From NCBI GenBank assembly GCA_013398055.1, contig VZRS01003924.1:62216-126215 (forward strand): 64,000 nucleotides of DNA. The letters are read 5' to 3'. Origin of the DNA: Ifrita kowaldi (Eukaryota > Chordata > Aves > Passeriformes > Cinclosomatidae). Positions 24,401 through 35,465 of the stretch are shown here, piece by piece. The notes beneath the pieces are model-generated. The model saw nothing but the letters and a program-made list of their open reading frames with translations, made no database searches and was not told where the DNA came from. A program made the position numbers and the translations under genes. Position 1 is the stretch's first letter, and each line of letters begins with the position of its first letter.

Positions 24401-27400
24401 TCCTGTACTTGACCAGGAGATCCAGTTCCAGATCTGGTCACAGAACTTCTCTTTCCCTAGAACTGCCAAGGATCTCTCTCAGGCCAAGTGCTGCTGAGTG
24501 ATACAGGAGTGACGGGGTTGTGACAGCGTATGCACTGGTTCTTTCTCTTCATGTGGCTATCTGGGGAAAGCAAGAACAGCTGCACCCCATAAACTAACCC
24601 CTGCCTTTATTTCTTTTACAGTGATGATGACCTCACCCCTTATGACATGTCTGAGGATAAAGAGCTAAAAATTAAGGCTCCTGTGTATATCCGAGACTGT
24701 ATCGAAGGTAGGTGATTTTGGGCTGAGTCTTTATCTGTTTCTTATTGACCTTGGGAGAGTGAACTCTGTGTAGGTTTATTTTTTCTGAGCTAATTTGAAG
24801 AAGCTGTAGAATTTTTGAGTCATTTCAGTTTAGTTCCTGATGCTGGTAATGCTGAGTGTCTGCACTAAGACAAATGATTGGCAGAAGGAAGTTTGGGTAT
24901 TTATTCAAGCACAGTCATTCTGTTAATAACTTTTGTTTGTCTTTTGATTTCAGTCCTGACTGGATCAAGATCTGAAGATGTGGACAAATGGGAAGCTACA
25001 GTCAAGGCTCTTGAGAGCTTGGTTCGGAAGAATCCAGCAGCAACAAGAGAGGTGAAGTAGTATGATCTGGGTTACCAGTGGGCTGTAGTACCAGAGGGCC
25101 GATCCCTTTGCTGTTGTGAGGAGACTGAACATGCCAGTGGAGCAGAAGGCCAGGCTAATATGTAGCTGGGTTAAAGGTACTCATTCACAAGCTTTCAGCT
25201 TGGAAGTAGAAGGAAATAGTTGGCTTGAAAGTGAGGCTATAGAGCACAGTGGAGCAGAGAAGCAGCAAAAGTGCTGGCAGCATTCTGCTGTCTTGCAGCT
25301 CCAGTGCTCAAAATGAAACGTCCTACCAGTGCTTGCCAGTGTGAGGAAGCTCCATGCTTTGTGCTGGGCAGGAAAAACAGTAGAAATGCAGATTACAGAG
25401 CAGCCATTTTGGATTTTGAATTGAAATTCAATTTAATTGTTATTCCCCAATGAAAAGGGAGGCAAAATCAAATGAACCCTCCCTATTTGCTTGTACAAGC
25501 ATAATGTCTTGTGGAGGGAGTAGTTGGATTGTACTGGTCAAGATGAAAAGCTCAGGGGAGAGGGACCTGGGACAAGGTCACTGTGTGAAGAGTGCTGGCC
25601 ACTACCTGCTAGTGAACACTTGAAAGTGTCAGAGACACCAGCTGAGAAAGAGAAGGGCTATGCTACCCTTTAACCCATCAGTTACAGTGACAATTCATTC
25701 TATGTCATGATGCTACCACTTCTTCAAAAAGCCCAAGTGAATGTGGACGGAGAATTGGCAGATGGAGGATCTGTTCAGGGTTTTGAGAAATATGTCTGAT
25801 GGCATTTGGCTTAATGTGTTTTCTCTCCCTCCTAAGGAATGGACATGTTGCCTATACAGAATGCTTCCTTGTCTTTGTTTAAACATTAGAAGTGGTGTGT
25901 AATCCTATGAGGAAAAAAACCAAACACCATCAGGGATTTGATTCCTTTCTTCCTATTTTGAGCAGGTTAGTGTGGAGCTGGCAAAAATATTATTGCATCT
26001 GGAGGAGAAGACCTGCACTGAAGGCTTTGTGGAGCTCCGTCAAAGAGCTCAAGTAGCTGTTTTAACCACAGACCCAATACCTGTGAGTCCCTCTTTCTAC
26101 TTTCCTTTTTCCAGTTGAGGCACAGGCAAAAATTGAAGCAGCTGAAGTCTCTTTCTCATTGGATAGAGGGAGCTGTCAGTGTGGTAGAACAGGTAGTCCA
26201 GGTCTAACAACATTTATGCCCCTGAAGAATCTGCAAGGAATGACTGAACCAATAGGAAAAAGAAAACCCTGTCAGACTGGAGGAACTGTTTGGAGGCTGT
26301 TGGTTTGAATGTACCTGATAAGGCAGATCAGATAAGGACTTGTACTGAAGGGTTTCACATATAGGGAAACTGAGGCACAAAGGACTTCTACAGAGAAAGA
26401 CCTAACTGGTGACTGTAATCAGGGAATCACAGAATGGTTTGGGCGGGAAAGGATCTTTAAAGCTCATCTCATTCCAACCCCTGCCATTGCAGGGACACCT
26501 TCCACTATCCCAGGTTGCTCCAAGCCCCATCCAACCTGGCCTTGGACACTTCCAGGGATGGGGCAGCCACAGCTTCTTTGGTCACCCTGTGCCTGGGCCT
26601 CCCCACCCTCACAGGGAAGAATTTCCTCCTAATGTCCAATCTAGATCTGTCCTCTGCCAGTTTAACACCTTTATCTTTCATCCTAGCAGGCCCCAGTAAA
26701 AAGCCTCCCTCCATCTTTCCTATAATGCTCTTTAAGTACTGAAAAGCCATAGTGAGGTCTCCTAGCTGCTGTGGCCGTTGTTTGGGTATCTCTGCATAGG
26801 AGGGAGAGAAGAATGACACAGTCTCATCTGTTATTTAGTTCTTTTGGGAGAATCTAGAAGTGGAATTGTCAGAATTTCCCCTATTTACACTACATGTTTC
26901 TTCCCTTCTCTTGGAGGCTTGTTGTTACCTAACAGGTAGCAGAACCTGTGAAATTAAATGCTTTTAGAGCTAATGGGAAGGCTGTTTCCAGCCTGGGTCT
27001 GTGTTCATTTTTCTGTACAGGTTGCAAAGTACTTGACCTCCCAGTTCTACTCTCTGAACTACAGTCTCCGTCAGCGCATGGACATCCTTGATGTGAGTGC
27101 TCTCACTTCCCACTTTCCTTCTGTCTGTTGCACCAGTGCTGAGGTGTAATGTAACCTTTTATTCCTCATGGGAGAAGGCAGAGGCATGGGAATCTCTTAC
27201 ATTACTATTTGTGCCGGCATTTCCCTCTTGTTCCTAAGTCTGCTACGCTCCATTTCACAGGGATCCCTCCCCACAGAATACAGAGCATGTGTTGGGTGTT
27301 TGCCTGGGAGAAGCCACTGTGTACTTTCACATCATCGGTCTGTTTTATCTTCCCTTTCTGAAGGACAGCAATCTGTCTGTGACTCTTTCCACACTTGAGT

Positions 27401-30400
27401 CTGAAGAACGAGCCACTGCTCTGTTTCAGGGCTAAGTGACCAAGTGCTTGGTCAGTACCTCAGAGCCAGGGGGCTTTTGGAGGTCAGTTTCCTGCTGTTC
27501 TTCACTCTAAACCTGTTGTGTCTTTCTGCCTTGTTACTCCTGTCAGTTTGGATGCAGGTGACTCTGTTGTTGTTCCCTAGGGATTGCCCATTTTTAACTG
27601 AACCTCTCTCTATTTTGTCTAGGTATTGGTTTTGGCAGCTCAGGAACTGTCCTGTCCCAAATTCCATGGGAAGACCAAGCATTCTGGTGCCCAAAAGCCT
27701 TGTATCCAGCTCTTTCCAGGAAGTGACAGCTCTAAGGACTGGAGAAGAATTGTTGATGAGAGGATCAAAAGCAAGACTCGGAGATTTGATATGGTGAGGC
27801 CAGAAACAAACTAATGTCAAATCCACCAAAAATAGGGACACTCGGAGTTGCTGTAAGTTCTGTCTGGAAAGAGCAAAATACCTGTGAAAGTGGGCCCAAT
27901 CTAAAGGAAAGTCAGATAAATGTATATTTGAAGTTATGGAGTCTTGAGTTTTTTGGTGCAGAGTACCAACTCCTGTATTCCTCTCCCAGCTGGGGAGGAA
28001 GATAAACCTGAAATTCCTTACCTGGCTTTGAGGGATAATTGCTGTTCTGTGCTTGTTCTGAGCTTGTGTGGCCACTGCAGGGGGCTGTGACTGCACCTCA
28101 CAGATCCCAGGGCCTCCAGCAGACTAGCTGCTTCTGGACTACACTGTCTCAGCCTTCCTGTTTTCCAGGGAAAAAAATTGATGCCAGTTTCCTAGTTTCC
28201 AGAATTCCCCTGTGGTTCAGCCTGGAGAGTTTGCTTTCCAAAACTCCTTTATCCCTTGCATGTTCTTGTTCCTTATATGTGACTGAGCAGTACTGAGCTA
28301 TATTGTATTGAAATGTTTAGATGTGGAGAAGATCTGAAGTGGGAAGTGAGCAATCCAGTCAGGAAACTGCTAGCCATAAATGTACAAGCAGCGGTTGACG
28401 ATGGGCTGGCTGCAAGGAATCTGTAGTCTTGACAGTGTCCAGTGAGGTGGAAGAGCTGGCTGCTGCATCTTGTGCCTAGACTTCATTTTTCTCTTGGACA
28501 GGGTCAGTCTCATGTGGAACTGGCTTCCCGCCCAAACGAGTTCAATTCTGTTGCTGGGCACTTCTTTTTCCCATTGATTCAGTACTTTGACAGGTGAGTG
28601 TGAGCACCTTAGGATGTGGGATGTGGGCATGGCAATTGCCAGAGTGAACCTTTTTGCTTGTCCTGCTTGCCTCAAAGCAGCAGGCTACAGCCCAGGAGCT
28701 GCACAGGAACCCAGTGACACCACACTGACACTTGGGTCCTTCACAAAGCTTAGGGAGGAGGGGGCTGTGGTCTCTTGGACTTACCCTTTGAAGTCTTGTG
28801 GGGCAGGAGTATGTAGGACCCTGCAGAAGGATAATCTGTCAGCAGGTACACAGGCAGTACCACACAAGTTGTCTTGGCTGAACCTCTACTTTGGAAGGTT
28901 CACACAAACCGCAGAGCTCAGACTGCAGTGTTGAACCAAAGTTAACTCTGTCTCAGGTTGGGCCTATCACCTGCACTGGTCTTTGAGCCCACAGTATAGG
29001 ACACAGGACACAGTTTATTGTCAGTCCCTTAAGTCTTTGCTAACCTAAGGAAGACTGAGTAATCAATTCCATCATAATCAAGATTATTGTAATACCAGTT
29101 GTCATGGTATGGCAGTGGGGGCACCTTTTGCCTGTAGGTCTTTCCAAGTAAAGCCTGTTGGTAGAAAGTGTGATACCTGCTGTAAGAGTAGAGGATGTTG
29201 CTCTGGGAGAAAAGATGAGAGCAAACAGCTCTGATCTGTGTTAACCTGGTGGTGCCTGTATAATGACTGTTGTTTTAGGGATTCAGGCTTATGGGGGACA
29301 GTTCCCCCTGCATAACCTCCTGACTGTTTCAAAGAGGCACTGATCAGCCTTCTCACTGCTACAGAACTCTGTGTCTTGCACTTGCAGGCCTTTAACAACA
29401 TTTGATCTTCTGGGGGAAGATCACTTAGTCCTTGGAAGACTGGTCCACACTTTAGCAATCCTGATGTACTTGGCTATCAACACTGTGGTAAGGAAGGGCA
29501 GAGAGCAGGGGTGACTTCCAGCCTGGGAGTGAGGTGCCTTCTGGAGCAGCTGTGTGCTTCAGGGCCTGCTGCATTGAGACTGGCAGCAGGCTGGAATTGT
29601 GTGGGCTGAGAAGTTGTGAAATGGGCTGGGAAGAACTGGTCAGAAAAGAGACATGGGATTCAAGCTACCCCTGCACTATCTTTTGCCTCTTGTCAACTTC
29701 TCGAGGGGATTGGGCACATTATTTCACTTTACTGCCAAAGCTTCCTCATCTGTAAAATAAATTCAATTGTAGCACTGATCTTAGCAAAACCTTTGTTCAA
29801 GCATTTGGACGACACTCCCAGGCACACGATGGGATTGTTGGGGTGTCCTGTGCAGGGCAGGAGTTAGATTCGTGACCCTTGTGGGTCCCTGCCAGCTCAG
29901 GACGTGCTGCGATTCGATGAGCAGTATGTCTTGAGGCCCAGCTCTACAGGGCAGTGTGGATGGTGTTCAGTGATGCTGTCACAATCCTCTTTTGCAGGCA
30001 GTGACAGCAATGGGAAAGGCACTGCTGGAGTTTGTTTGGGCTCTGCGTTTCCACACGGACTCGTGAGTTACTGTAGTTGTATACTCTTATTTTTAAAGAT
30101 CAGCTGTGAGCCAGCCTGCAGTCATGGTTTTCTTTTGTCCAAGACAAGCACCTGGCTCAGAGTGTCAGTGATCTAATGCATTAACTCTGTGCTCTCCTCC
30201 AGCTGTGTGTTCTTATGACTGAGTTTAATGCCAGCCCAACACATGAACTTGGCTAGTGTCTTCTAGTGGGGCAGTACAGCCATTACCTATAGAAAGCTTG
30301 ACAAATTTCCTGACCACCTGTCCATGTGATAGTTTCATCTGTGTTTACTCAGGGAGCTCAGAAAACTTTAGATTCAATTCCAGCATTCAGCCTTGGAAAG

Positions 30401-33400
30401 GAATTAAGACATGTAGCCAAAAGGATGTAAACATCCAATTTCTGTTTTGCTCTCAGATATGTCCAGGACTCTGAATTGTGCTGGACTCCTGTGCACAGCA
30501 TGGCAGGGGCTCTGTATGTGGGGCACACTGCAAGATCACACCCCTACGTAGTAGCAATATGGCAAAAGTTGTCATACCATTGGAAACTGGAGAGCCCCTG
30601 AGGTGAGGAAATCAATGCAAGGCATAAAGCTGCAGGCTCTTAACCAGTTCAGTCCTTCTCCACAGGTACGTGCGCCAGGGCCTTTTGTCCTGTATCTCCT
30701 CCCTGCTCCTCAGTGTCCCTGCGGAACGGATTCTGGCAGACATGACAGAGGAGCTGTTGGAGACTCAGTCCTGGCTGGGAGGTAGGACGTGGCGGGGTAC
30801 ATCAGTGCTTTTCTGGTTAGTGGTGCAGTCTTTGTGCAGCATCTCTCTAATTGTGATGACAGCAGTGATGTCCTGGCATTGTGCACCAGAGATCTGCATG
30901 ATCAGCTGTAGGGATGCAGCACTGGGGTTCCTGAGGCACAAGCCAAGAGCTGAGTATGGCATTTCAAACTGTGACTGTCCTCTCAGGCCAACCAGAAAAA
31001 TCCCTTGTGCCCCCTTTCTCTGTCTGAGCATCCAGCCACTCACCTCATGAAGCTGCAGGAAGTATTGTCACGTTGCCTGTTACACCCAGGCCGTGACTTT
31101 GGCCAGCAATAACACACAAGGCTTGTACAGCCCGTTTACACCATGTGCTCATGAGGGGGTGTTGTTGGAGCTAAAAACAGGAGGAAGAGGAGCATGGCCC
31201 AGTCTCTAGCTTCCTATTGCTGATGGAAAGAAAAAGCTACAAAAGACAGCAAATTACTTTGAATGCTGTACCCAGCATACTTTACATCAACACAAGCTGT
31301 GTCTGTGGGTTCTGGCAGACTGGAGCTGCACAGATCAGTGCTCAGGTACTGCAGTGAGCTGGAGGGAAAAGAAGAGCTAATGCTGAAGCCTTCACTGTGT
31401 TCTGAGGGTGATTCTTGTGATTCCCTGGTCTGGTTTCCTTCACCATTTTCACTCTTAGTGAGTCGCTTCCCACAGGGAGCAAGCAGGAAGCAACACTGAC
31501 CCAGCTGGCCTCAGATCCGGGCAGGTTGGGGTGCTCTGTGCCCTTTGAAAGGAAGAGAGCTGCCTTGTGGGGCCGAAGACTTCACTTTTCCCATGACATG
31601 ATGTGCTCTCAGGAATCTACTTGTCTCTGCATTTAACACTGCTGTTACCAAGTGAAACCTTTCAGGAATGTATTTTCAGCATGAGAGTTTGCGGAATCTG
31701 TTTTCAGTGAGTTATTTTGGGGAGGAGGAGGAGGATGACCAAGTTAGTAGCATCTTCTCATGCTTGTAGGTAGTGTAATAGCCCTGTCTTTACATCTAGT
31801 GCTGTTGCATGAAAGCTGCATGGTTATTCCTGGTGGGAACGAGAGCAGGGTAAGATAACTGTTGTGGGTATACCAGAGAAAGGAAAAGTGCTGTAGGAGT
31901 CATTAAGAAGCCTTAAAGAATTCAGCTCTGTGTATGGTCAGATGCAATTTAAGTGCAATTTAAAGGGCTTCTAGAGCTGCTTCCTGAAACACACCAGGTT
32001 CTTGGGCTGTGCCTTTGCTATTTGTTTTAAGGCTGTTGGGAAAACAGCTGCACAGGGAGGCACTGGGCCCTCCCTGCTGCTCCAACAGGTCAAGTCTGGC
32101 ACTGGAGACCTGCTTCTGCAAATCACAGGTCTGAGCTCATGGACTTGCTGTTGCTTCTTGGCTCTTCCAGACAAGATTTGCAAGAGGTATCATGTATTAG
32201 CTGTGCTGTAGCTGGGAATGACAAGCTGTCCTGCATGGGAGCCTTGACTACTATGCCTTTTAGCCACTTTGGGTTTCAGCTTAAAGCATCTGTGTTTCTC
32301 CTGCCATGGCCAAAGCACAGTGAGGAACAGTGGGATAGGAAATGCTATACATGAAGTGCTTAGTAGAAATGCACAAACCTCTTTCAGTTTGTTGTTACAT
32401 CAGGACCTCTGCAAACTGCTGTAGTGCATCCTGTGACTGACTGTCAGCTCTTCAACCTTTGGGCTGCAGCCCTGGCGCTGTCTGCTTACTGGATGCTTTG
32501 GAACAGTTTAGCTATGGAGAGAGGCAAGAATCCACTTTGGATTTGTCCATCATTGCCCTTAGTTGCCATGCTGGCAACTTACTGTTGAACAGCCTGATCC
32601 TTCCCAGGGGAGGGAGGGAATACCTAAATGCTTCTAGGAAATGGTCCCTTTGATTCCTCAGCAGCTGCCTTTGAGGGAGTTCCCCACCCCTTGCAGGTGC
32701 AGTCATGGGTAAGTGTGGTTTATGTCAGGACCAACAGGACACTCTGGTGCCTCGTGCCTCCCATGCAGTGCCAGCAAGTGCCAGGTCCATGCTCACGGAA
32801 CAGAAACAGCACCAACAGCACTCTGAGCTTTTGAGCTTGTTCCAATCTGCCTTGTAACCTCCCCTTTTGTCTTCTGCAGAGGGAGCGTGGAAGCACCAGA
32901 GTGCAGCTCTCCCTGCATTATAAATAGCCCTACTCCAGTGACATGAGTCATGTGTTTGGGCTGACAGTGCCGGGCTCCCAGCACATTGCTCGTGCGTACA
33001 GGATATCCTCACACAGGCTCCCTGCTCTTCCAGGCTCCCCTGCTCAGACATCCTGCATGCATCCTGGTTGTTACTTTGCAGGCCCATTAAGGGCCCCTGG
33101 AATAACAGCTGCTGGGAACAGCCTCACGCTGTCCTTACGTGCTGCATGAAGTGTGGAACTCGTTTATTGGAAGACTGGTCTCTGAGAATGGAGAATGTGC
33201 TGAACCTTGGGGCCTGTCTCCTTTCCCCATTGGAATGGCATCATGACCCCAAATTCAGAAGGGAGCACTGACTATTTTAGATTGCAAGACTGGCAGAGTG
33301 GACACTTTAGACTTTGGAGAAAGTGGATTTCTAGCTGCAGACTGCATTCACACTTGTAGCTCAGCTGTACAGAGCTTTTGTGTAGCTCAAGGGGAAAAGT

Positions 33401-33829
33401 ACAAATTCTGGCACAGAGATTATCCCATGGGATCCAAGGTCAGACAGTTTCTACAGTGTTTCAGACCAACTGTTTGTTTCTCCTACAAGACTGGAGCACT
33501 ACCCCGTGTGGCAGTCAGGGCTTGGCTGAACTCGTGCTGCTTTACATGATCAAGTTTGTGCATCTCTGCCTTCTGGCCTAATGCAGTTCCTGCAAGTGCT
33601 GATGTCCAGCCCAGCTGTAGGTGCAAATGCTGTTGTTTAGTTCTGTGACTGTCAGTAAAAGCAGTGAGAAGTGTTAAGGGCACTTTTTCCCATTCTCCAA
33701 TTAACAGTGGCTGCTTCTTTTGCAGATGTGATGGAGAAAGACCCTGATGGGGACTGCAGAAGGCTGGCCCTGCAGAACTTGCTGCTAATGGAGAACCTGA
33801 AAAAGAAACTTGAAGCTGTCCCTTCCTAG
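15370..33829 (+). CDS. TELO2: TELO2, telomere maintenance 2 / TTT complex subunit (5' end missing at a gap)
   Basis: In the known family TELO2 forms the TTT co-chaperone with TTI1 and TTI2. It works with HSP90 and the R2TP complex to mature PIK-related kinases (mTOR, ATM, ATR, DNA-PKcs, SMG1, TRRAP). The protein is an all-helical solenoid. Twenty coding exons are visible: 15370-15473 (partial), 15888-16165, 16727-16795, 17966-18113, 18485-18587, 19362-19430, 20282-20423, 21670-21806, 22538-22626, 23873-23980, 24622-24707, 24954-25051, 25966-26082, 27021-27092, 27623-27793, 28502-28593, 29388-29487, 29998-30062, 30666-30781, 33726-33829. They join in frame to 755 residues, against roughly 837 in human. 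About 80 N-terminal residues are missing, at the N at 15369. Diagnostic segments include LLGNLVVKNKKAQFVLTQKM, LTSQFYSLNYSLRQRMDILD and FNSVAGHFFFPLIQYFDR. The acidic linker carries DSDDDLTPYDMS, the CK2-type motif bound by PIH1D1. Confidence 0.97.
15888..16165 (+). CDS. TELO2: TELO2 coding exon
   Basis: Encodes PGLDPREVVGVLEQFLQEGR and later KNPAVFFPQTYFPLLGGAVL, matching the family's ENLAEFFPQNYFRLLGEEV. The acceptor is TTCTTCCAG and the donor GTAAGG. Confidence 0.93.
16727..16795 (+). CDS. TELO2: TELO2 coding exon
   Basis: Encodes GGLDCSISFVSHVLGKACVH followed by GRQ, nearly identical to the family. The acceptor is TATCCCAG and the donor GTGAGT. Confidence 0.95.
17345..17816 (+). mobile_element. 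CR1 LINE 3' fragment in a TELO2 intron
   Basis: A long, well-preserved CR1 3' region. AAGCTGGGGAAGGGTCTGAAG, TCTGGAGAAAAGGAGGCTCAG, GAGGTTTAGATTGGATATTGG and a terminal CCATGATTCTATTCTG are all visible. About 470 bp, same strand as TELO2. Confidence 0.92.
17966..18113 (+). CDS. TELO2: TELO2 coding exon
   Basis: Encodes EILGVLVPHLTDLTKSDCIW, then QRICWRLVECVPDRWMEAVV, matching the family's EILGVLVP and CWRLVEQVPDR. The acceptor is CTGCTTCAG and the donor GTAAGA. Confidence 0.95.
18485..18587 (+). CDS. TELO2: TELO2 coding exon
   Basis: Encodes ADVLSRLLGNLVVKNKKAQF, then VLTQKMLLLQYGHT, one of the most conserved blocks of the family. The acceptor is TTGTTAG and the donor GTGAGG. Confidence 0.97.
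19362..19430 (+). CDS. TELO2: TELO2 coding exon
   Basis: Encodes TAVLQNLLGYLSLDSLRRTL then LLR. It contains exactly 23 codons in phase 0, with acceptor CCTTGCAG and donor GTAAGG. Confidence 0.95.
20282..20423 (+). CDS. TELO2: TELO2 coding exon
   Basis: Encodes VLQELLETWSSSSAVKHSPA and later YISKAILICLSHLKEPEI, matching the family's VLKELLETWGSSSAIRH. The acceptor is GATTCAG and the donor GTGAGG. Confidence 0.96.
21670..21806 (+). CDS. TELO2: TELO2 coding exon
   Basis: Encodes LLTSMMEGVKCHLDSSLPQL, then RRLGMVVAESISLKINTEGP and VLKFE. This is the conserved MxGVKCxLDSSLPxxRRLGM block. The acceptor is TGTTTCAG and the donor GTGAAG. Confidence 0.96.
22538..22626 (+). CDS. TELO2: TELO2 coding exon (start of acidic linker)
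   Basis: Encodes YEEDDETRELKSLLVQTPPF then CVVPSSPDD. It starts the variable acidic linker between the two solenoid halves. YEEDE is conserved and the rest diverges from mammals. The acceptor is TGTCTAG and the donor GTAAGT. Confidence 0.88.
23293..23525 (-). mobile_element. CR1 LINE 3' fragment in a TELO2 intron
   Basis: Starts (as the reverse complement of the CR1 3' end) with AGAATCATGGAATGATTTGGC, followed by CCATGGGCAGGGACACCTTCC and the reverse of the TTGGATATTAGG word. 5'-truncated. Confidence 0.9.
23873..23980 (+). CDS. TELO2: TELO2 coding exon (linker)
   Basis: Encodes REKAGAALPLVPESNEKPHT, then AAPVMPDEELDAELD. The acceptor region reads CCCAGCAG, a NAGNAG tandem. Starting three bases earlier (23870) would also stay in frame, adding one residue. 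The final AG joins T at 24622 to give the serine of the DSDD motif. Confidence 0.85.
24279..24345. repeat. (TA)n/(TG)n microsatellite
   Basis: Alternating TATATA, ACATATATATATATG, TGTGTGT and TATATATG blocks in a TELO2 intron. Strongly self-complementary. Confidence 0.9.
24622..24707 (+). CDS. TELO2: TELO2 coding exon (DSDD motif)
   Basis: Encodes (S)DDDLTPYDMSEDKELKIKAP then VYIRDCIE. With the preceding exon this makes DSDDDL, the site type that CK2 phosphorylates for PIH1D1/R2TP binding. PYDMS and the Y-RDC-E pattern are conserved in the family. Confidence 0.94.
24954..25051 (+). CDS. TELO2: TELO2 coding exon
   Basis: Encodes LTGSRSEDVDKWEATVKALE then SLVRKNPAATRE, matching the family's W-A--ALE-LV---P-ATRE. 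The acceptor is GATTTCAG and the donor GTGAAG. Confidence 0.95.
25966..26082 (+). CDS. TELO2: TELO2 coding exon
   Basis: Encodes VSVELAKILLHLEEKTCTEG, then FVELRQRAQVAVLTTDPIP. VSVELAK-LLHLEEKTC is a family hallmark. The acceptor is TGAGCAG and the donor GTGAGT. Confidence 0.96.
26423..26765 (-). mobile_element. CR1 LINE 3' fragment in a TELO2 intron
   Basis: Begins GGAATCACAGAATGGTTTGGG and carries the standard reversed CR1 words (CAGGGACACCTTCCACTATC, CACAGGGAAGAATTTCCTCC). It extends to the region reading AAGTACTGAAAAGCCATAGTG followed by AGGTCTCC, which matches the more internal CR1 part. Confidence 0.88.
27021..27092 (+). CDS. TELO2: TELO2 coding exon
   Basis: Encodes VAKYLTSQFYSLNYSLRQRM then DILD, almost identical to the human segment. 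It contains 24 codons in phase 0. Confidence 0.97.
27623..27793 (+). CDS. TELO2: TELO2 coding exon
   Basis: Encodes VLVLAAQELSCPKFHGKTKH and later DWRRIVDERIKSKTRRFDM. The family pattern is LAAQELS... DWR-VVEERI-SKT-R. The middle is variable. The acceptor is TTGTCTAG and the donor GTGAGG. Confidence 0.95.
28502..28593 (+). CDS. TELO2: TELO2 coding exon
   Basis: Encodes GQSHVELASRPNEFNSVAGH then FFFPLIQYFD, with the conserved FNSVAGHFFFPL. The acceptor is TTGGACAG and the donor GTGAGT. Confidence 0.96.
29388..29487 (+). CDS. TELO2: TELO2 coding exon
   Basis: Encodes PLTTFDLLGEDHLVLGRLVH then TLAILMYLAINTV, with the conserved TFDLLGED-LVLGRL-HTL. The acceptor is CTTGCAG and the donor GTAAGG. 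Confidence 0.96.
29998..30062 (+). CDS. TELO2: TELO2 coding exon
   Basis: Encodes AVTAMGKALLEFVWALRFHT then D, with the conserved MGKALLEFVWALRFH. The acceptor is TTTTGCAG and the donor GTGAGT. Confidence 0.96.
30666..30781 (+). CDS. TELO2: TELO2 coding exon
   Basis: Encodes YVRQGLLSCISSLLLSVPAE, then RILADMTEELLETQSWLG, with the conserved YVRQGLLS-VSS-LLS-P. The acceptor is CTCCACAG and the donor GTAGGA. Confidence 0.96.
33726..33829 (+). CDS. TELO2: TELO2 last coding exon
   Basis: Encodes DVMEKDPDGDCRRLALQNLL, then LMENLKKKLEAVPS, followed by TAG at 33827-33829. It matches the family's DVAEKDPDEDCR-LAL. It follows the largest TELO2 intron here (about 2.9 kb). Confidence 0.96.
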
Positions 33830-35465
33830 CTGAAGGGTAACAGAAAGGACCTTTACCTTGTGCTCCTGCCAGCTGGATGTGTTCAGGCACTGCTGGGGCC
33901 TCTTCAGCGGTCACCTGGCTGGAGGAGAGGAAGAAGGGGGAAGGGTGCTGAGCTGTAAGCCAGTGAGCCTGACTTGACATCTGGACTTTGTAGTGGAGGC
34001 CAATTGAGTGAGCTCTGGTATCCGGTACAGCGTGTACAGATGCAGGAAGGTAGGCGAGCGCTGCCATCCTCCCGCACCCCCAGCCCCCACCCCAGCTATT
34101 TATAACCTTGGCAGGTCTGAGCACTCGGCTAAAAATACAGGGAAGATCTCACACAGCCTTCTTGTCACAAAAACAGGAGGGCTGGGGAGGGCCACTTGCC
34201 ACTATGACCTGCCCCTTATGAAGGCTCCCATGTCCGTGAGCAGCTGGAGTTTGAGGGGCTAGCTGTTGGTCTGCTGCTGGAAGGGGTGGCATGGTGCAGG
34301 GAATGGCACTGCTGATGGGATGCAAACACTGGATAGCTACACTGAAGTGCTAGAAGTGTGCTGGACTTTAAAGGCCTGAGCTAGAGCTGGGCTGTGATTA
34401 GGAAGGAATAAGGCAGGGAATTCTTTTTGTATAATCTTAGTACAGAAGTAAATTTCTACTAAAGAATAAATAATGTTCAGATTTTGACCTTAAAATTTCC
34501 CCAACCCTTCTTCCCTGAAAGCAATTTAGAAACTTCATGTTCACCCCAAGTTTTGAAGCAAGTCACAAAATATGAAAAAGAAAAATCATTCTAAGTGTAA
34601 GTGCTGGTTGGTAAGAAACATGAGTGACCTGATAACTACCCTTTGGCAGGGCAGGGTGACAGGCAGAGAGGTGAGCAGAACCTTGGTTGTTAATGTTGAG
34701 CTTCACTTCTCTCAGTCCTGCTTGTGCCAGGGAAGAAACTGGCCTCCAAAAATCTGACTAGTACAGAGTGGCTTGATGTAACTGGTGTTTGGAGAGGGAT
34801 CTTCGCAATGTGAAAGAAGCTTCACTCACTCACAGTGACGCAGCTTGAGCAGGGGTTGGACCAGGGGGCATCCAGGGGGTATCCAGGGTCCCTTCCAACC
34901 CAGGCATTCTGTGACTCTGAGGTTTACCCCAGATGTCTGTAAGTGGTTGCTCTACCCCACATGACCCTCTGATGCATTTAAACACAGAAGCTTTTGTTGG
35001 AGAGAGTCTGCAGGAGGGGGTAGTTTGACTTTTAACCAAGCTCCTACCCAAATGGGATGAAGATTGTTTTCAGAAGGTCTCACTTCTAGGGAATCACAGA
35101 TCTGCACCTTAGCAGATCAAAGTTGTACTTGAAAGGCAACTCACAAGTTCCATTTCAGTTATTCAGCTCTTGTCTGTTCTGAATAAAAAAGTGAAGTTAC
35201 AATGTTCAGTTCTTACTGGGTTTTTTCTGCCTCAAATTTATTAAAATACTAAAACCAGCTTTCTAACAGCATGTACATGTGAATCTCTGTATGCTGTCCT
35301 TGAGAGAATGTATTAACTCTAATACTGTTGCTTGTACAGTCAAGCAGGAAAAATAAATTTCTTGGTAATAACCAAATAGCTGTGTGGCAACAGCATGTGA
35401 CTGATCTGGGCCCCCTACTGAGGGTGAAATAAATGAGCTGGCAATAAAGTCAGCTTTGCATTTGG
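33830..35465 (+). other. TELO2: TELO2 3' UTR with several poly(A) signals
   Basis: AATAAA occurs at 34465-34470, 35182-35187, 35352-35357, 35428-35433 and 35443-35448. The last would end the transcript about 15 bases from the IFT140 stop codon on the other strand. A short CR1 tail (34838-34921) lies inside. Which signal is used cannot be decided from sequence. Confidence 0.6.
34838..34921 (+). mobile_element. Short CR1 tail inside the TELO2 3' UTR
   Basis: GGGTCCCTTCCAACCCAGGC followed by ATTCTGTGACTCTGA is the very end of a CR1 element. Only about 80 bases are recognisable. Confidence 0.7.

Noticed and set aside
33483..34124. 213-codon minus-strand open frame
   Set aside because: It runs antisense across the last TELO2 exon, shows no recognisable domain and has no splice or poly(A) context.
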